The notes: generated by a model not told the origin, from the letters alone. A stretch of 64,000 nt of DNA from Haliotis asinina (GCF_037392515.1 NC_090283.1:25312249-25376248), one strand, 5' to 3'. Positions 1-11,990 are shown, numbered from the stretch's first letter. Made by a program: numbers and translations.

Positions 1-2190
1 GTTAATGTTAGGTCAATTTGTGGCCTAACCAATTGCCAAGGAGGAGAAGAAAGAAGACGGGAAGGCGATATACTTTCTAGCTCAATGCCGGCAGAAGAAA
101 TAAATGGTTTAATTCTGTGCCCAAGAGGTGGAGCAAGAGAAGACTTTTTGTTATACAAATCCTCATAAAGGGGATTGAACACACAGTTATAGGCAGGGTT
201 AGATTCGTTAGAATATAATTTAGTAATGTATTGTAAAGACAATTTTATACGACGTTGAGTAAGAGATGGTTCATCGGCCTCAACGTAGAGACTATCAATA
301 GGTGAAGTTCTGAAAGACCCAAGACAAAGTCTTACACCTTGATGGTGGACAGAATCAAGAAGTTTAAGGTTGCTTTTGCAGGCTCCACCATATACGATGG
401 ATCCATAATTGAGTTTCGAACGGACCAGTGATCGGTATAGGTGTAAGAGGGTTGCTTGATCCCCTCCCCACTTTGAGTTGGAAACAACTTTCAACAAATC
501 AAGTGCCTTCAGGCATTTAGCTTTAAGGGATTTAATGTGTGGTGAGAATGTTAAATGAGAATCGAAAATAAATGCCAAGAACTTGGCCTCCTTTACAACT
601 TTGATGGGAGTGCCATTTGGAGATAGTTCAGGGTCCTTATGTGGCTTATATTTTCTGCAAAAATGAATACAATTAGTTTTGGATTTAGAAAATTTAAAGC
701 CGTTTTCAAGACACCATTTATTTATTTTGTTTAAACAAAGCTGCAGTTGCCGTTCAATGGTGTGCATATTTTACCCACGACAAGAAATATTAAAATCATC
801 CACAAAAAGTGATCCATCAATTGAATCGTTTAAAACCTTGGATAAACTATTTATCTTAATACTAAATAATGTGACAGACAATATACTGCCTTGTGGAACA
901 CCCTGATCCTGAATATAATGGTCTGACAGGGTTGAACCCACTCGGACTTGAAACTGTCTGTCTTTTACAAACTGTGATATAAAATGTGGTAAACGACCTC
1001 TCAACCCAAAATCCTGTAAATCCTTTAAAATGCCATGCTTCCAGATGGTATCATACGCTTTCTCGAGATCAAAGATCGATACAGCATGTTGTTTATTTAC
1101 TATAGCATTTTTGACAAAGGATTCTAAACGTACCAAATGATCAATGGTACTTCTATTCTTCCGAAAACCACACTGAATATTTGTAATGAGGTTATTGGTT
1201 TCCAGATACCAAATTAATCTGTTATTTACCATTCGTTCCATGGTTTTGCAGACACAGATGGTTAAAGAGATCGGTCTCTAATTGGAAGGATCAGTATGAT
1301 CCTTTCCAGGTTTTGGTATAGGGATTACAATGGCATTACGCCAAGAAGGAGGAAAGTTTCCAGATGTAAATATTTTGTCACAGATATCTAAAAGTGTGAC
1401 CAGACATGGTTCAGGCAATTGTTTCAGCAGCTGATAGTGAATATTGTCATCACCCGCTGCTGTGTCATGAGCTTGTTCAAGAGCAGTATATAGCTCATGT
1501 AATGAAAACATTTCATTATAGTCTTCACCGTTATCCGATTCAAAATGAATGCTTCGCTTCTCCTGTTGTTTCTGATATCTCTGAAACTCAGGGACATAAT
1601 TTGCTGATGAAGGATTTTTGGCAAAAGTTTCGCCAATTTTATTTGCAATTTGACATTTGTCAGTAATTAAATTATCATCATCTTTGAGATGGCGTACGGC
1701 AGATTTTGAACCTTTACCTTTAATTCTTTGAACCATGTTCCATACTTTGGACACTAACGTGTGTGAATTAAGTTTGGAGACATAATGTCTCCACGATTGT
1801 CGTTTGTTTTGTTTAAAGGTACGACGCGCCTTTGCATTCAGTATTTTGAATTTGTCTAGGTTATGGACAGTTGGATGACGGCGAAAATAATGTTCTGCCT
1901 TTTTCCTCGCTTTTCTGGCCTGTCTGCAATCTGCATTGAACCACGGTTTTCGTACATGTGGAGTCGTAGAGGACTTTGATATACACTCATCAGCTATTTT
2001 ATTTAGAATGTCAGCAAAAGTTTGAATTGGATCAGTTATATCACTGAAACATTCAGGTCGCAGTTTTGATTGACACATAGTTTGATATAAAGACCAGTTA
2101 GCCTTCGAAAAGTTCTTGTAAGCGATGGAGAATCAGATGGAGTACGTTCTGAGATGATAGTTGGGAAGTGGTCACTTCCACAAAGGTCAT
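1..2190 (-). mobile_element. I/Nimb-like LINE, ORF2 fragment (broken)
   Basis: Minus-strand remains of LINE ORF2, cut by the left window edge. Reading from 2,190 downwards, the end of the endonuclease (DLCGSDHFPT) is followed by the linker with KPWFNADCRQARKARKKAEHYFRR, then reverse transcriptase blocks (GFRKNRSTIDHLVRLESF, DLEKAYDTIW, GVPQGSILSV, SLFVDDFNIS) and the post-RT region up to the edge. The RT catalytic box is FVDD rather than the usual YADD, as in the other copies here. Frames change near 1,270 and 2,070, so it cannot encode a working protein. The upstream end near 2,190 runs abruptly into tandem repeats, which fits 5' truncation. Confidence 0.88.
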
Positions 2191-3420
2191 TATGAACAGA
2201 CTTTCGTTGTCCCTCATTGGATTTATAATATCTATGATTCATTTGAAAGGTCTTTTCATGGGGTTTCTGGCGATGCATAACATGCACGTCTGCAATGCTG
2301 TGCACAGCTGCAACCGACTGCATATAGTGCCGCTTTTCTATCCGGCTTGACTTCCGCCGCCGACTCATGTCGACCCCGCCAATAACCCCTTATAATATCT
2401 CTCTCCTTTCGAAGATCCCTAACATCTTTAGTGCATGTGAAAGCCCATGCAAATGGGCTTCAAGACGATGTACGACATGCCCATGTGCACTGGTATGTCA
2501 AGCTGCATACGTTTGCGTGTCATGCCGCGTGTCCCGTGCGTCGCCAACACCATCAGTGCGTTATTTCTTGGTTAATCATGTGTGCATGTCTGATGGGACT
2601 TTCAATATCTTATATTCATTAGAAAGAGCATTTCAATTCGCTTCTGGTGGTGTATGGCATGTGCATGTGCGACGTTGAGCAAAGATGCCAGGCATGTCCG
2701 TAGGTAATGCCGCTTGTCCGTTCCGTCGCAACGGAGCCGGTAGCGGAAGTAGACTTTCGTCCAAATTTCGTTATCCCTCTTTGGATTTCTTATATCTATG
2801 ATTCATTTGAAAGGTCTTTCCATGGGGTTTCTAGCGATGTATAACATGCACGTCTGCAATGTTGTGTATAGCTGTCCGCATGTAATGCCGCATGTTAGTT
2901 CCGTCGCAACGGCGCCGTTAGCGGAAGTAGATTTTAGTCCTAATTTCGTTATCCCTCATTGGATTTATAATATCTGTGATTCATTTGAAAGGTCTTTCCA
3001 TGGGGTTTCTAGCGATGTATAACATGCACGTCTGCAATGTTGTGTATAGCTGTCCGTATGTAATGCCGCGTGCTATTTCCGTTTCAACGGATGGGTAATC
3101 GGAAGTTAATTTCGTTGATAATTTTCATATTGTTTTTGCGTTCCTAAATGTCCATAATGCATATGAATGCCCTTTCAAATCTGCTTCTAACGACGTATCA
3201 CATGTACATATACAATGCTTTTAAGAGACGCTACACACGTCCGTATATACCGCCGCTTTTCGCGTCTGCGGCCTTTCAATGGCGCATTTCCTCTCGTGTT
3301 GCCTTATTGCGTTTTTTTTGCTTCTAACTGCAGCACTCTAGTCTGCAGCATACATTTTTTGGTATCATTAGAAAGCTCGTCTGGTGACGGCAACAATAAT
3401 GTAAACAGATTTCATCTATT
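2190..3420. repeat. Degenerate ~180-bp tandem repeat array
   Basis: A unit containing ATTTGAAAGGTCTTTCCATG and AACATGCACGTCTGCAATG recurs with starts near 2,201, 2,768 and 2,947, the last two 179 bp apart. More diverged units sit near 2,390, 2,570, 3,120 and 3,300. Units contain short GCCGC/GGCGCCG stretches. Short open frames in it are by-products of the repetition. Family unknown to me. Confidence 0.7.
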
Positions 3421-3966
3421 CTGAAAATTGTAAAGTATATTGCACAATTTGTTCGAAAAAATAGTCGTTTTTTACTGTACTTTTTAAAAAAATACTATGT
3501 AACTTCTTTTCTAAAAGTCAGATGTCAAATTGGATGGTATTGCCAGAAAACCCATTTAAAGGCGGAGGTACATGCAAAATTTCGTTGCTCTATCTTTTCA
3601 AATAAAGTAAATCTAAACTTTTTAAAATGTGTACTATCGTCAGGTGAAAGTTTAACTATCCAACGTATTTACGTAGTTTTCTACACAAGGGGAACCCGAG
3701 GCAGCTTGGCCACTGCTCGGAAAATGCCTACGTTCCCCGGCGATGCGGAAATTGCGACGCTGCCCTCTACGTCTGCCCACGGAGGTTGGAAAGTCCCAAG
3801 GTTGTGCATAGGGGGATAATTCCGACCTCCACCATGATCAAGCACTTGGTTGACGTGGTGGTTAGCGTGAGTAACGGCACGCGACGTTGTTCATACTATT
3901 CATCATTCGCTCTGCCGAAGACGCTCGATCTATAAGCGGCCATGGTGTAGCAGAACCGAAACCTAT
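3421..3966. other. No gene seen
   Basis: AT-rich sequence to about 3,680, then a more GC-rich stretch (3,685-3,930). That stretch reads weakly as a Cys-rich peptide on the plus strand (RRCGNCDAALYVCP) but is not open over a useful length. No supported feature. Confidence 0.5.
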
Positions 3967-6900
3967 CGAGTCTTGACAGGGGGCTCAATGGCGAGTTTGC
4001 GAGAAGCAGAACGATATGCTGGTGTTGCATAGGAGGCGAGGGACGATCCCGAGAGGAGAGGCGATGATGGTGAAAGGGTAGCTGGCACAGCGAACCGGTT
4101 CGAGTCTTGATTCGCCCGCGAGCAAGTGCACACGCCGGTGATTTTACCTAGAAGCAGGCGATGTCTCAGCCACGAAGCAGGCAAAACACTAGTGTTGCAC
4201 AGAGGTTGAGTGGGCGACCTCGAGAGGAGAGGCAATAATGGTAAAACGGTAGCTGGCGCAGGCAAACCCGTTCGAGTCTTGATTTGCCCGTGAGCAAGTG
4301 TAGACTCTGCTGACTTTTGCCTAGAGATGGGTGATAGTGTCGGAAGCAGAGCGACATGCTGGCGCTGCATAGCAGGCGAGGGGACGATCCCAAGAGGAGA
4401 GGCGATGGTGGTGAAAGGGTAGCTGGCGCAGCGAACCGGTTCGAGTCTTGATTCGCCCGCGAGCAAGTGCATACGCCGGTGATTTTACCTAGAAGCAGGC
4501 GATGTCTCAGCCACGAAGCAGGCAAAACACTGGTGTTGCACAGAGGTTGAGTGGGCGACCTCGAGAGGAGAGGCGATGATGGTAAAACGGTAGCTGGCGC
4601 AGGCAAACCCGTTCGAGTCTTGATTTGCCCGTGAGCAAGTGTAGACTCTGCTGACTTTTGCCTAGAGATGGGTGATAGTGTCGGAAGCAGAGCGACATGC
4701 TGGCGCTGCATAGCAGGCGAGGGGACGATCCCAAGAGGAGAGGCGATGGTGGTGAAAGGGTAGCTGGCGCAGGCACACCCGTTCGAGTCTTGATTCGCCC
4801 GCGTGCAAGTGCATACGCCGGTGATTTTACCTAGAAGCAGGCGGTGTCTCAGCCACGAAGCAGGCAAAACACTGGTGTTGCACAGAGGTTGAGTGGGCGA
4901 CCTCGAGAGGAGAGGCGATGATGGTAAAACGGTAGCTGGCGCAGGCAAACCCGTTCGAGTCTTGATTTGCCCGTGAGCAAGTGTAGACTCTGCTGACTTT
5001 TGCCTAGAGATGGGTGATAGTGTCGGAAGCAGAGCGACATGCTGGCGTTGCATAGCAGGCGAGGGGACGATCCCGAGAGGAGAGGCGATGATGGTGAAAG
5101 GGTAGCTGGCGCAGGCACACCCGTTCGAGTCTTGATTCGCCCGCGTGCAAGTGCATACGCCGGTGATTTTACCTAGAAGCAGGCGGTGTCTCAGCCACGA
5201 AGCAGGCAAAACACTGGTGTTGCACAGAGGTTGAGTGGGCGACCTCGAGAGGAGAGGCGATGATGGTAAAACGGTAGCTGGCGCAGGCAAACCCGTTCGA
5301 GTCTTGATTTGCCCGTGAGCAAGTGTAGACTCTGCTAAATTTTGCCTAGAGATGGGTGATAGTGTCGGAAGCAGAGCGACATGCTGGCGTTGCATAGCAG
5401 GCGAGGGGACGATCCCGAGAGGAGAGGCGATGGTGGTGAAAGGGTAGCTGGCGCAGGCACACCCGTTCGAGTCTTGATTCGCCCGCGTGCAAGTGCATAC
5501 GCCGGTGATTTTACCTAGAAGCAGGCGGTGTCTCAGCCACGAAGCAGGCAAAACACTGGTGTTGCACAGAGGTTGAGTGGGCGACCTCGAGAGGAGAGGC
5601 GATGATGGTAAAACGGTAGCTGGCGCAGGCAAACCCGTTCGAGTCTTGATTTGCCCGTGAGCAAGTGTAGACTCTGCTGACTTTTGCCTAGAGATGGGTG
5701 ATAGTGTCGGAAGCAGAGCGACATGCTGGTGTTGCATAGCAGGCGAGGGGACGATCCCGAGAGGAGAGGCGATGGTGGTGAAAGGGTAGCTGGCGCAGGC
5801 AAACCCGTTCGAGTCTTGATTTGCCCGTGAGCAAGTGTAGACTCTGCTGACTTTTGCCTAGAGATGGGTGATAGTGTCGGAAGCAGAGCGACATGCTGGC
5901 GTTGCATAGCAGGCGAGGGGACGATCCCGAGAGGAGAGGCGATGATGGTGAAAGGGTAGCTGGCGCAGGCACACCCGTTCGAGTCTTGATTCGCCCGCGT
6001 GCAAGTGCATACGCCGGTGATTTTACCTAGAAGCAGGCGGTGTCTCAGCCACGAAGCAGGCAAAACACTGGTGTTGCACAGAGGTTGAGTGGGCGACCTC
6101 GAGAGGAGAGGCGATGATGGTAAAACGGTAGCTGGCGCAGGCAAACCCGTTCGAGTCTTGATTTGCCCGTGAGCAAGTGTAGACTCTGCTAAATTTTGCC
6201 TAGAGATGGGTGATAGTGTCGGAAGCAGAGCGACATGCTGGCGTTGCATAGCAGGCGAGGGGACGATCCCGAGAGGAGAGGCGATGGTGGTGAAAGGGTA
6301 GCTGGCGCAGGCACACCCGTTCGAGTCTTGATTCGCCCGCGTGCAAGTGCATACGCCGGTGATTTTACCTAGAAGCAGGCGGTGTCTCAGCCACGAAGCA
6401 GGCAAAACACTGGTGTTGCACAGAGGTTGAGTGGGCGACCTCGAGAGGAGAGGCGATGATGGTAAAACGGTAGCTGGCGCAGGCAAACCCGTTCGAGTCT
6501 TGATTTGCCCGTGAGCAAGTGTAGACTCTGCTGACTTTTGCCTAGAGATGGGTGATAGTGTCGGAAGCAGAGCGACATGCTTGTGTTGCATAGCAGGCGA
6601 GGGGACGATCCCGAGAGGAGAGGCGATGGTGGTGAAAGGGTAGCTGGCGCAGGCAAACCCGTTCGAGTCTTGATTTGCCCGTGAGCAAGTGTAGACTCTG
6701 CTGACTTTTGCCTAGAGATGGGTGATAGTGTCGGAAGCAGAGCGACATGCTGGCGTTGCATAGCAGGCGAGGGGACGATCCCGAGAGGAGAGGCGATGAT
6801 GGTGAAAGGGTAGCTGGCGCAGGCACACCCGTTCGAGTCTTGATTCGCCCGCGTGCAAGTGCATACGCCGGTGATTTTACCTAGAAGCAGGCGGTGTCTC

Positions 6901-7870
6901 AGCCACGAAGCAGGCAAAACACTGGTGTTGCACAGAGGTTGAGTGGGCGACCTCGAGAGGAGAGGCGATGATGGTAAAACGGTAGCTGGCGCAGGCAAAC
7001 CCGTTCGAGTCTTGATTTGCCCGTGAGCAAGTGTAGACTCTGCTGACTTTTGCCTAGAGATGGGTGATAGTGTCGGAAGCAGAGCGACATGCTGGCGTTG
7101 CATAGCAGGCGAGGGGACGATCCCGAGAGGAGAGGCGATGGTGGTGAAAGGGTAGCTGGCGCAGGCACACCCGTTCGAGTCTTGATTCGCCCGCGTGCAA
7201 GTGCATACGCCGGTGATTTTACCTAGAAGCAGGCGGTGTCTCAGCCACGAAGCAGGCAAAACACTGGTGTTGCACAGAGGTTGAGTGGGCGACCTCGAGA
7301 GGAGAGGCGATGATGGTAAAACGGTAGCTGGCGCAGGCAAACCCGTTCGAGTCTTGATTTGCCCGTGAGCAAGTGTAGACTCTGCTGACTTTTGCCTAGA
7401 GATGGGTGATAGTGTCGGAAGCAGAGCGACATGCTGGTGTTGCATAGCAGGCGAGGGGACGATCCCAAGAGGAGAGGCGATGGTGGTGAAAGGGTAGCTG
7501 GCGCAGCGAACCGGTTCGAGACTTGATTCGCCCGCGTGCAAGTGCATACGCCGGTGATTTTACCTAGAAGCAGGCGGTGTCTCAGCCACGAAGCAGGCAA
7601 AACACTGGTGTTGCACAGAGGTTGAGTGGGCGACCTCGAGAGGAGAGGCGATGATGGTAAAACGGTAGCCGGCGCAGGCAAACCCGTTCGAGTCTTGATT
7701 TGCCCGTGAGCAAGTGTAGACTCTGCTGACTTTTGCCTAGAGATGGGTGATAGTGTCGGAAGCAGAGCGACATGCTGGCGTTGCATAGCAGGCGAGGGGA
7801 CGATCCCGAGAGGAGAGGCGATGGTGGTGAAAGGGTAGCTGGCGCAGGCACACCCGTTCGAGTCTTGACA
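3967..7870. repeat. Satellite array, 172/170-bp monomers with higher-order structure
   Basis: Counting from the marker CGAGTCTTGA, units start at 4,101, 4,273, 4,442, 4,614, 4,784, 4,956, 5,126, 5,298, 5,468, 5,640, 5,810, 5,980, 6,152, 6,322, 6,494, 6,664, 6,834, 7,006, 7,176, 7,348, 7,517 and 7,689, ending at 7,859, with a partial unit from 3,967. Type A is 172 bp (TTCGCCCGCG after the marker) and type B 169-170 bp (TTTGCCCGTG). They alternate as 342-bp dimers except for BB pairs at 5,640/5,810 and 6,494/6,664. The BB positions are 854 bp apart, so a five-monomer block was itself duplicated. Both array ends read CGAGTCTTGACAGG. Long minus-strand open frames (up to 523 codons) exist because 342 is divisible by three; more than one frame is open and I do not regard them as genes. 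Confidence 0.95.
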
Positions 7871-8934
7871 GGAGACTCTAGGTCGATTTGGTGGTAATTG
7901 TTCATGATTTGCCGTGTCAAATCTTTGCGATTCCCTAAGGTGTGGCATATGGGAAATGAGCGGTCTATTGCTGTAGTGTCTACAACTACGTGAGACATCT
8001 ACTTGATGGGTAGATGCGACGGCATGACATGCCAGACGGACATTGACGCTTTGTTATGCATGTTGATGTAAAGTGTAGTGTGTGTTGTTCACGTGTAGCA
8101 GTTCAACTGCCAACAGTACTTGAAGAACCACGACCTCCTTCCTACGTCGACTCAAGTGTGCCTTCACAGCAATCAGACTTTGGAATGAAAGTTGTATCCT
8201 TCCAGGTTTAATGATTTGTATGATACATTTGTGTTAACATATTTGAGGTATCTGTCCATTATGTACGGCAATTGTATGGGTATTCAATAATTCGTGAGCT
8301 ATGGTTATCATGGTGCATGCTAAATTAAAAGAACAACCTAACGCTGTTCCCTTCTAATCCAAACCATTAAGCTCCAATCAAAGTAACATAAAATTAAAAC
8401 GGAAAGTCTACGTCCTTCTCTCTACACTAAATCACTAACCTATTCCGAATTAACCTAAATGACATAACCTTAAAGCTAAAATCATCAATACCGACAATGT
8501 TAAAACTAAACCGCTAACCCAAACCTAAATGACCATGAAACCATGAACACCGCGGTGCGTATAACTGAATAATAAACACTGACGAAGACAGAACGTAAAA
8601 CTGGAGATAAATGCCAAACTAAAAGGACAAAAGTAACACCGCCTAAAACACTTAACCCCAAACCAAAAACATTAAATTAACGTGAAAAAATTACCAACAG
8701 AGAGAGAAGGTGACTACGAAACGCAGACATTACCAACTCAAAACAAAAACACCTAACACCACTAATAAAAACTAAAAGCGCGAAATAAACAAAGTAGGTA
8801 GGTGATATAACCCTTGACCCAAGTGAAATGCTATACTTGCATCAAGGTCTACAAAGTCAGTCGGTCGGCCGAGGCATTGATAATATGTTACCGGATGAAG
8901 GTGCCATATTTTCAATGCCTACAAACTTCCCCGG
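7871..8934. other. No gene seen
   Basis: Single-copy-looking sequence after the satellite. From about 8,320 to 8,790 it is A-rich on the plus strand with many AACC/TAAA runs. No exon, repeat unit or RNA gene recognised. Confidence 0.45.
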
Positions 8935-9440
8935 AAAAATTGTCTCCAATTCCAGCTGGTGTGATGCATAATACCGGGTTTCCATGTTTGCCGATAGTTT
9001 GATGTTGCATGGAAATGTAGCCTTGGTATTGTCTTTAGTTCCAGCTGGTGTGATCCGTACTCCCGATAGTTTGATGTTGTATGGAAGTTGTTTGATGTTG
9101 TATGGAAATGTAGCCTTGGCATTGTCTTCAATTCCAGCTGGTGTGATGCTTAATACCGGGTTTCCATGTTTGCCGATAGTTTGATGTTGTATGGAAGTTG
9201 TTTGATGTTGTATGGAAATGTAGCCTTGGCATTGTCTTTGATTCCAGCTGGTGTGATTCTTAATACCGGGTTTCCATGCTTGCCGATAGTTTGATGTTGC
9301 ATGGAAATGTAGCCTTGGTATTGTCTTTAGTTCCAGCTGGTGTGATCCGTACTCCCGATAGTTTGATGTTGTATGGAAGTTGTTTGATGTTGTATGGAAA
9401 TGTAGCCTTGGTATTGTCTTCAATTCCAGCTGGAGAGAAA
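8935..9440. repeat. Composite minisatellite (~90-110 bp subunits, 292-bp super-unit)
   Basis: The core TTCCAGCTGGTGTGAT recurs at about 8,950, 9,040, 9,133, 9,243 and 9,332, with a degenerate copy at 9,427. Two subunit types alternate (TAATACCGGGTTTCCATG and CCGTACTCCCGATAGTTTG). The equivalent subunits at 8,951/9,243 and 9,040/9,332 are each 292 bp apart. Peptides from it are artefacts of repetition. Confidence 0.85.
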
Positions 9441-9924
9441 GCGAAGACACTGCCTTTGTGATTCTTAGTGTTACTAAAGGTCACCCTCACACAAGACAAA
9501 CACAATCACATCACATCACTACATTGTCTGGAATTGTGCCGTGATTGGTGTCATGTTTGCAGAAGCACTTGTCGGGGTGGGAAACACAAGCTTGGCTCTG
9601 ATGCTTTGATGGTAATGCCTAATCCGTGTGTTTCTGAGTGAGACATGGAAGCCAAACAATGTGGCGGCAATTACGACTGAAAACACCAATCATTGACTCG
9701 TTGTTTTATCCCATAACTGAACGAGATGAGTGAGTCGTGTCAGGCTTAAGCTAACAACAGGTCTTAATCCATGAACGATTGATCCCGTGAGTTCAATGCA
9801 GAGCTCAGTACAAACACTTATCAATGACCCAGGCTATATATACTTAGCAGTCAGATACGAGCATCACGGCACTTGTGCTGATATTATTTGACACAACTCA
9901 TTGTCAGAAATCGTTCTTGAAGAC
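9441..9924. other. No gene seen
   Basis: Unremarkable sequence between the minisatellite and the SGNH-like fragment. A TATATATA run lies near 9,836. It may be the inner part of the same mobile element, but no motif is readable. Confidence 0.4.
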
Positions 9925-10325
9925 TAACTTCATTCAAGTCATGGCCTGCGCACTGAGGTGGATGCCCTTGATGCAGCTGTCCAGGGCATTGTGTTCTTTC
10001 AAGTGGGAGAGAACGACGTGTCGGCCTCTACTGATTCTCGGGACCTGGTCGAAGACCTGCTGGATCTTCTGGACTACCTTCGGTGGAAATGGCCAGGCTC
10101 CAGGGCGGTGATAGGGAGTCTGTTTCCGAGGGTAAAACCAAGGAACATGACGGTCTCTGCCTACAAGCGGAAGGTGGAGGAGGCGAACCGGCGCTTGAAG
10201 AAGATGTTGCGACGCCGTCTGGATGCCACCCTTTGGGAACACAGCCAGCACAGCAAGGATGGCGTACACCTGACACCAAAAGCTAATGGGCAGTTCTGGC
10301 TTTCAATTCGTAAGTGTATGTGTAG
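9925..10325 (+). pseudogene. SGNH/GDSL-hydrolase-like C-terminal fragment, probably from a retroelement
   Basis: The plus-strand frame reads FFQVGENDV (SGNH block III, normally GxND), then IGSLFPRVKPRNM, a basic helix (KRKVEEANRRLKKMLRR), and KDGVHLTPKANGQFW, the block V DxxH motif at the C-terminus. The N-terminal GDS serine block is not visible and there is no good start codon, so this is the C-terminal half of a domain. SGNH domains are known as an extra ORF in Ngaro-type tyrosine-recombinase retrotransposons and in some LINE ORF1 proteins. The split repeats directly downstream favour the first. The frame runs into the (CACT)n tract and ends just after it. Confidence 0.6.
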
Positions 10326-10329
10326 GTAT

Positions 10330-10413
10330 GTTCACTCACTCACTCACTCACTCACTCACTCACTCACTCACTCACTCACTCACTCACTCACTCACTCACT
10401 CACTCACTCACGT
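10330..10413. repeat. (ACTC)n microsatellite
   Basis: About 20 perfect copies of ACTC/CACT. The same tetranucleotide forms the 3' tail of the LINE and SINE families in this window, but no LINE 3' UTR lies beside this tract. Confidence 0.95.
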
Positions 10414-11295
10414 GATATCAAATAAGCTGTTTTGCATCCCGCCGCACGCACAGGCTTTGGCTTTGGGTGGCTTTAAGGGTGGGAAAACATAACGGCAGCC
10501 ACACGTGTCGCACATGACGCGAAAGTCAAGACACAGGGCTTCCGACCCATGTCGAAGACAAAACCCTGGGGTCGATGTACGAAACATGACAAGTACCTAC
10601 AACGTGAAAACAACTGCCATAAGTCGGGATAAATCGGGCTTAAAAGCGCCCCGGCGTCGAACCCGGTAAAAATTTGTCACTTCTGATGTTACCACCAGAT
10701 AGCCCTGGGGACCAGCTTCACGTCGATGTGAAACCTGTCACTAGGATGTGAATATTCAACGTTCTAGTGACGTTTAAAAGATGCTCTCCGAGTAAGGTTT
10801 TTCTCTTGGTAAAATTACAGGTCTATAACAGATGGGAAAATGGGCGTGGACGCCCAACCAGGCACCCCATGTCGACCCCGTGATACGCCCAGGTGCCTCA
10901 TGCACGTGGCCGAATGATATGTGTGCAGTATGTCTCTTTCTCCCGGGGGGAGACAATTAGTGAACGCAGGATGCATAGATCAAACCCTGGTGATATCTGA
11001 GCTGTTTTGGCTCCCGTTACGCGCACGGGGCTTAGCTTTGGGTGGCTTTAAGGGTGGGAAAACATGACTGCACCCGCATGTGTCGCACATGACGTGAAAG
11101 CCAAGACAGGGCTTCCGATCCAGAGTAAAATCAAAACCCTGGGGTCTATGTACGAAACATGACAAGTACCCGCAGCGTGAAAAGCTGCCAAAAATCGACT
11201 TAAAAGCGTCCCGACGTCGAACCTGTCGACGACAGGTCATTTCAGATGACACCACCAGATAGCCCTGGAAACCAGCTTTACGTCGATGTGCAACA
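10413..11295 (+). repeat. Split direct repeats (B1-A2-B2 layout) of a Ngaro/DIRS-like element
   Basis: Two direct repeats, about 10,413-10,735 and 10,988-11,293, share GGTGGCTTTAAGGGTGGGAA, TGTCGCACATGACG, ATGTACGAAACATGACAAGT and CACCAGATAGCCCTGG. A 250-bp segment separates them. Together with the SGNH-like frame just upstream this matches the B1-A2-B2 end of a tyrosine-recombinase retrotransposon, whose 5' end carries A1. No A1 or recombinase is visible, so the element would be 5' truncated. The direct repeats are observed; the element type is inference. Confidence 0.55.
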
Positions 11296-11374
11296 TAGGA
11301 ATGGGCCGTGCATGGTCAGCGCCCAGGCGGACGTTAAGTGACGGCACCCTACGTCTCTTGCCCCCTGATATAGG

Positions 11375-11682
11375 CCATCTGGGGTCCACTCAGGTAGCCT
11401 AGGTACTGTAGGTCCCCATGGTCCCTAGTATGGTGATCTACCTTCAGTTGTTGGCGATCTACAGTCCGTATTTCATGTTGTATTGTCCGAATAGTGGTAT
11501 TTGTTTTAACTCTCCACACTAGTTTTAATTTTAAATGTGATGCTCTAGTGGTTTTACTGTCCTTTGACGACAGGTTTTTATAATGTATACATATTTCATT
11601 TCAGTATCAAAATGTTCTCGTCACGACATGGCTAAAATAAATCCAATGTGACGTTATATATTAATTCACTCACTCACTCTGA
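11375..11682 (+). mobile_element. 5'-truncated LINE 3' end
   Basis: Plus-strand copy of the LINE 3' UTR with its conserved string GTCCCCATGGTCCCTAGTAT, CTTCAGTTGTTGGCGATCTA and GTTTTACTGTCCTTTG. It ends with TGTGACGTTATATATTAATT and ACTC repeats. No coding part remains. Confidence 0.85.
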
Positions 11683-11990
11683 GAATGGAGTCAGATAAAC
11701 AAACTAGCATGAACTGCGGGTTTACAGAATTGACATGTTCTGTTCGTATCTACGGGCATTCTCAGTAAATCTAACAAATCAAATGTAACTTTGTAAATTT
11801 GGAAAAAAAATATTTCTGAAATATATTTAAAAATATATCTATAAAAATATTTTTCAGATTGAAGAAAAAATTAAAATACCCATTATCAATCATATCTTGT
11901 GCTGTCGTAAAGGATAGAATGCCAATTCTGACAAAACGTAATTATATAACAAGAGATTTATATGTCCAATGACTGGGTTCATCCAAATAA
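11683..11990 (-). mobile_element. Remnant of a second LINE type, ORF2 C-terminus
   Basis: Paralogous to 45,937-46,290, where the minus strand reads ENRICPFCRSAVENEIHFMLVC, the zinc-binding C-terminus found in many non-LTR ORF2 proteins. Here the match begins at CTGAGAATGGAGTCAGATAA and is more decayed. It is present at both SDR loci, so it predates their duplication. Confidence 0.55.

Noticed and set aside
3685..3930. Possible Cys-rich C-terminus of a piggyBac-like transposase
   Set aside because: Only a short stretch (RRCGNCDAALYVCP) resembles it, Cys spacing is wrong, and there is no upstream transposase.
4166..5737. 523-codon minus-strand open frame (and several others) over the satellite
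   Set aside because: The frame is a by-product of a 342-bp unit divisible by three; a second frame on the same strand is also open, composition is low-complexity, and it breaks wherever a BB pair shifts the phase.
8857..9505. Minus-strand frames of up to 197 codons (repeats of SHQLELKTIPRLHFH)
   Set aside because: They follow the minisatellite units exactly, with no start context or exon signals.
10333..10425. Leu-Thr-His-Ser repeat extension of the SGNH frame
   Set aside because: Translation of the ACTC microsatellite; not a protein domain.
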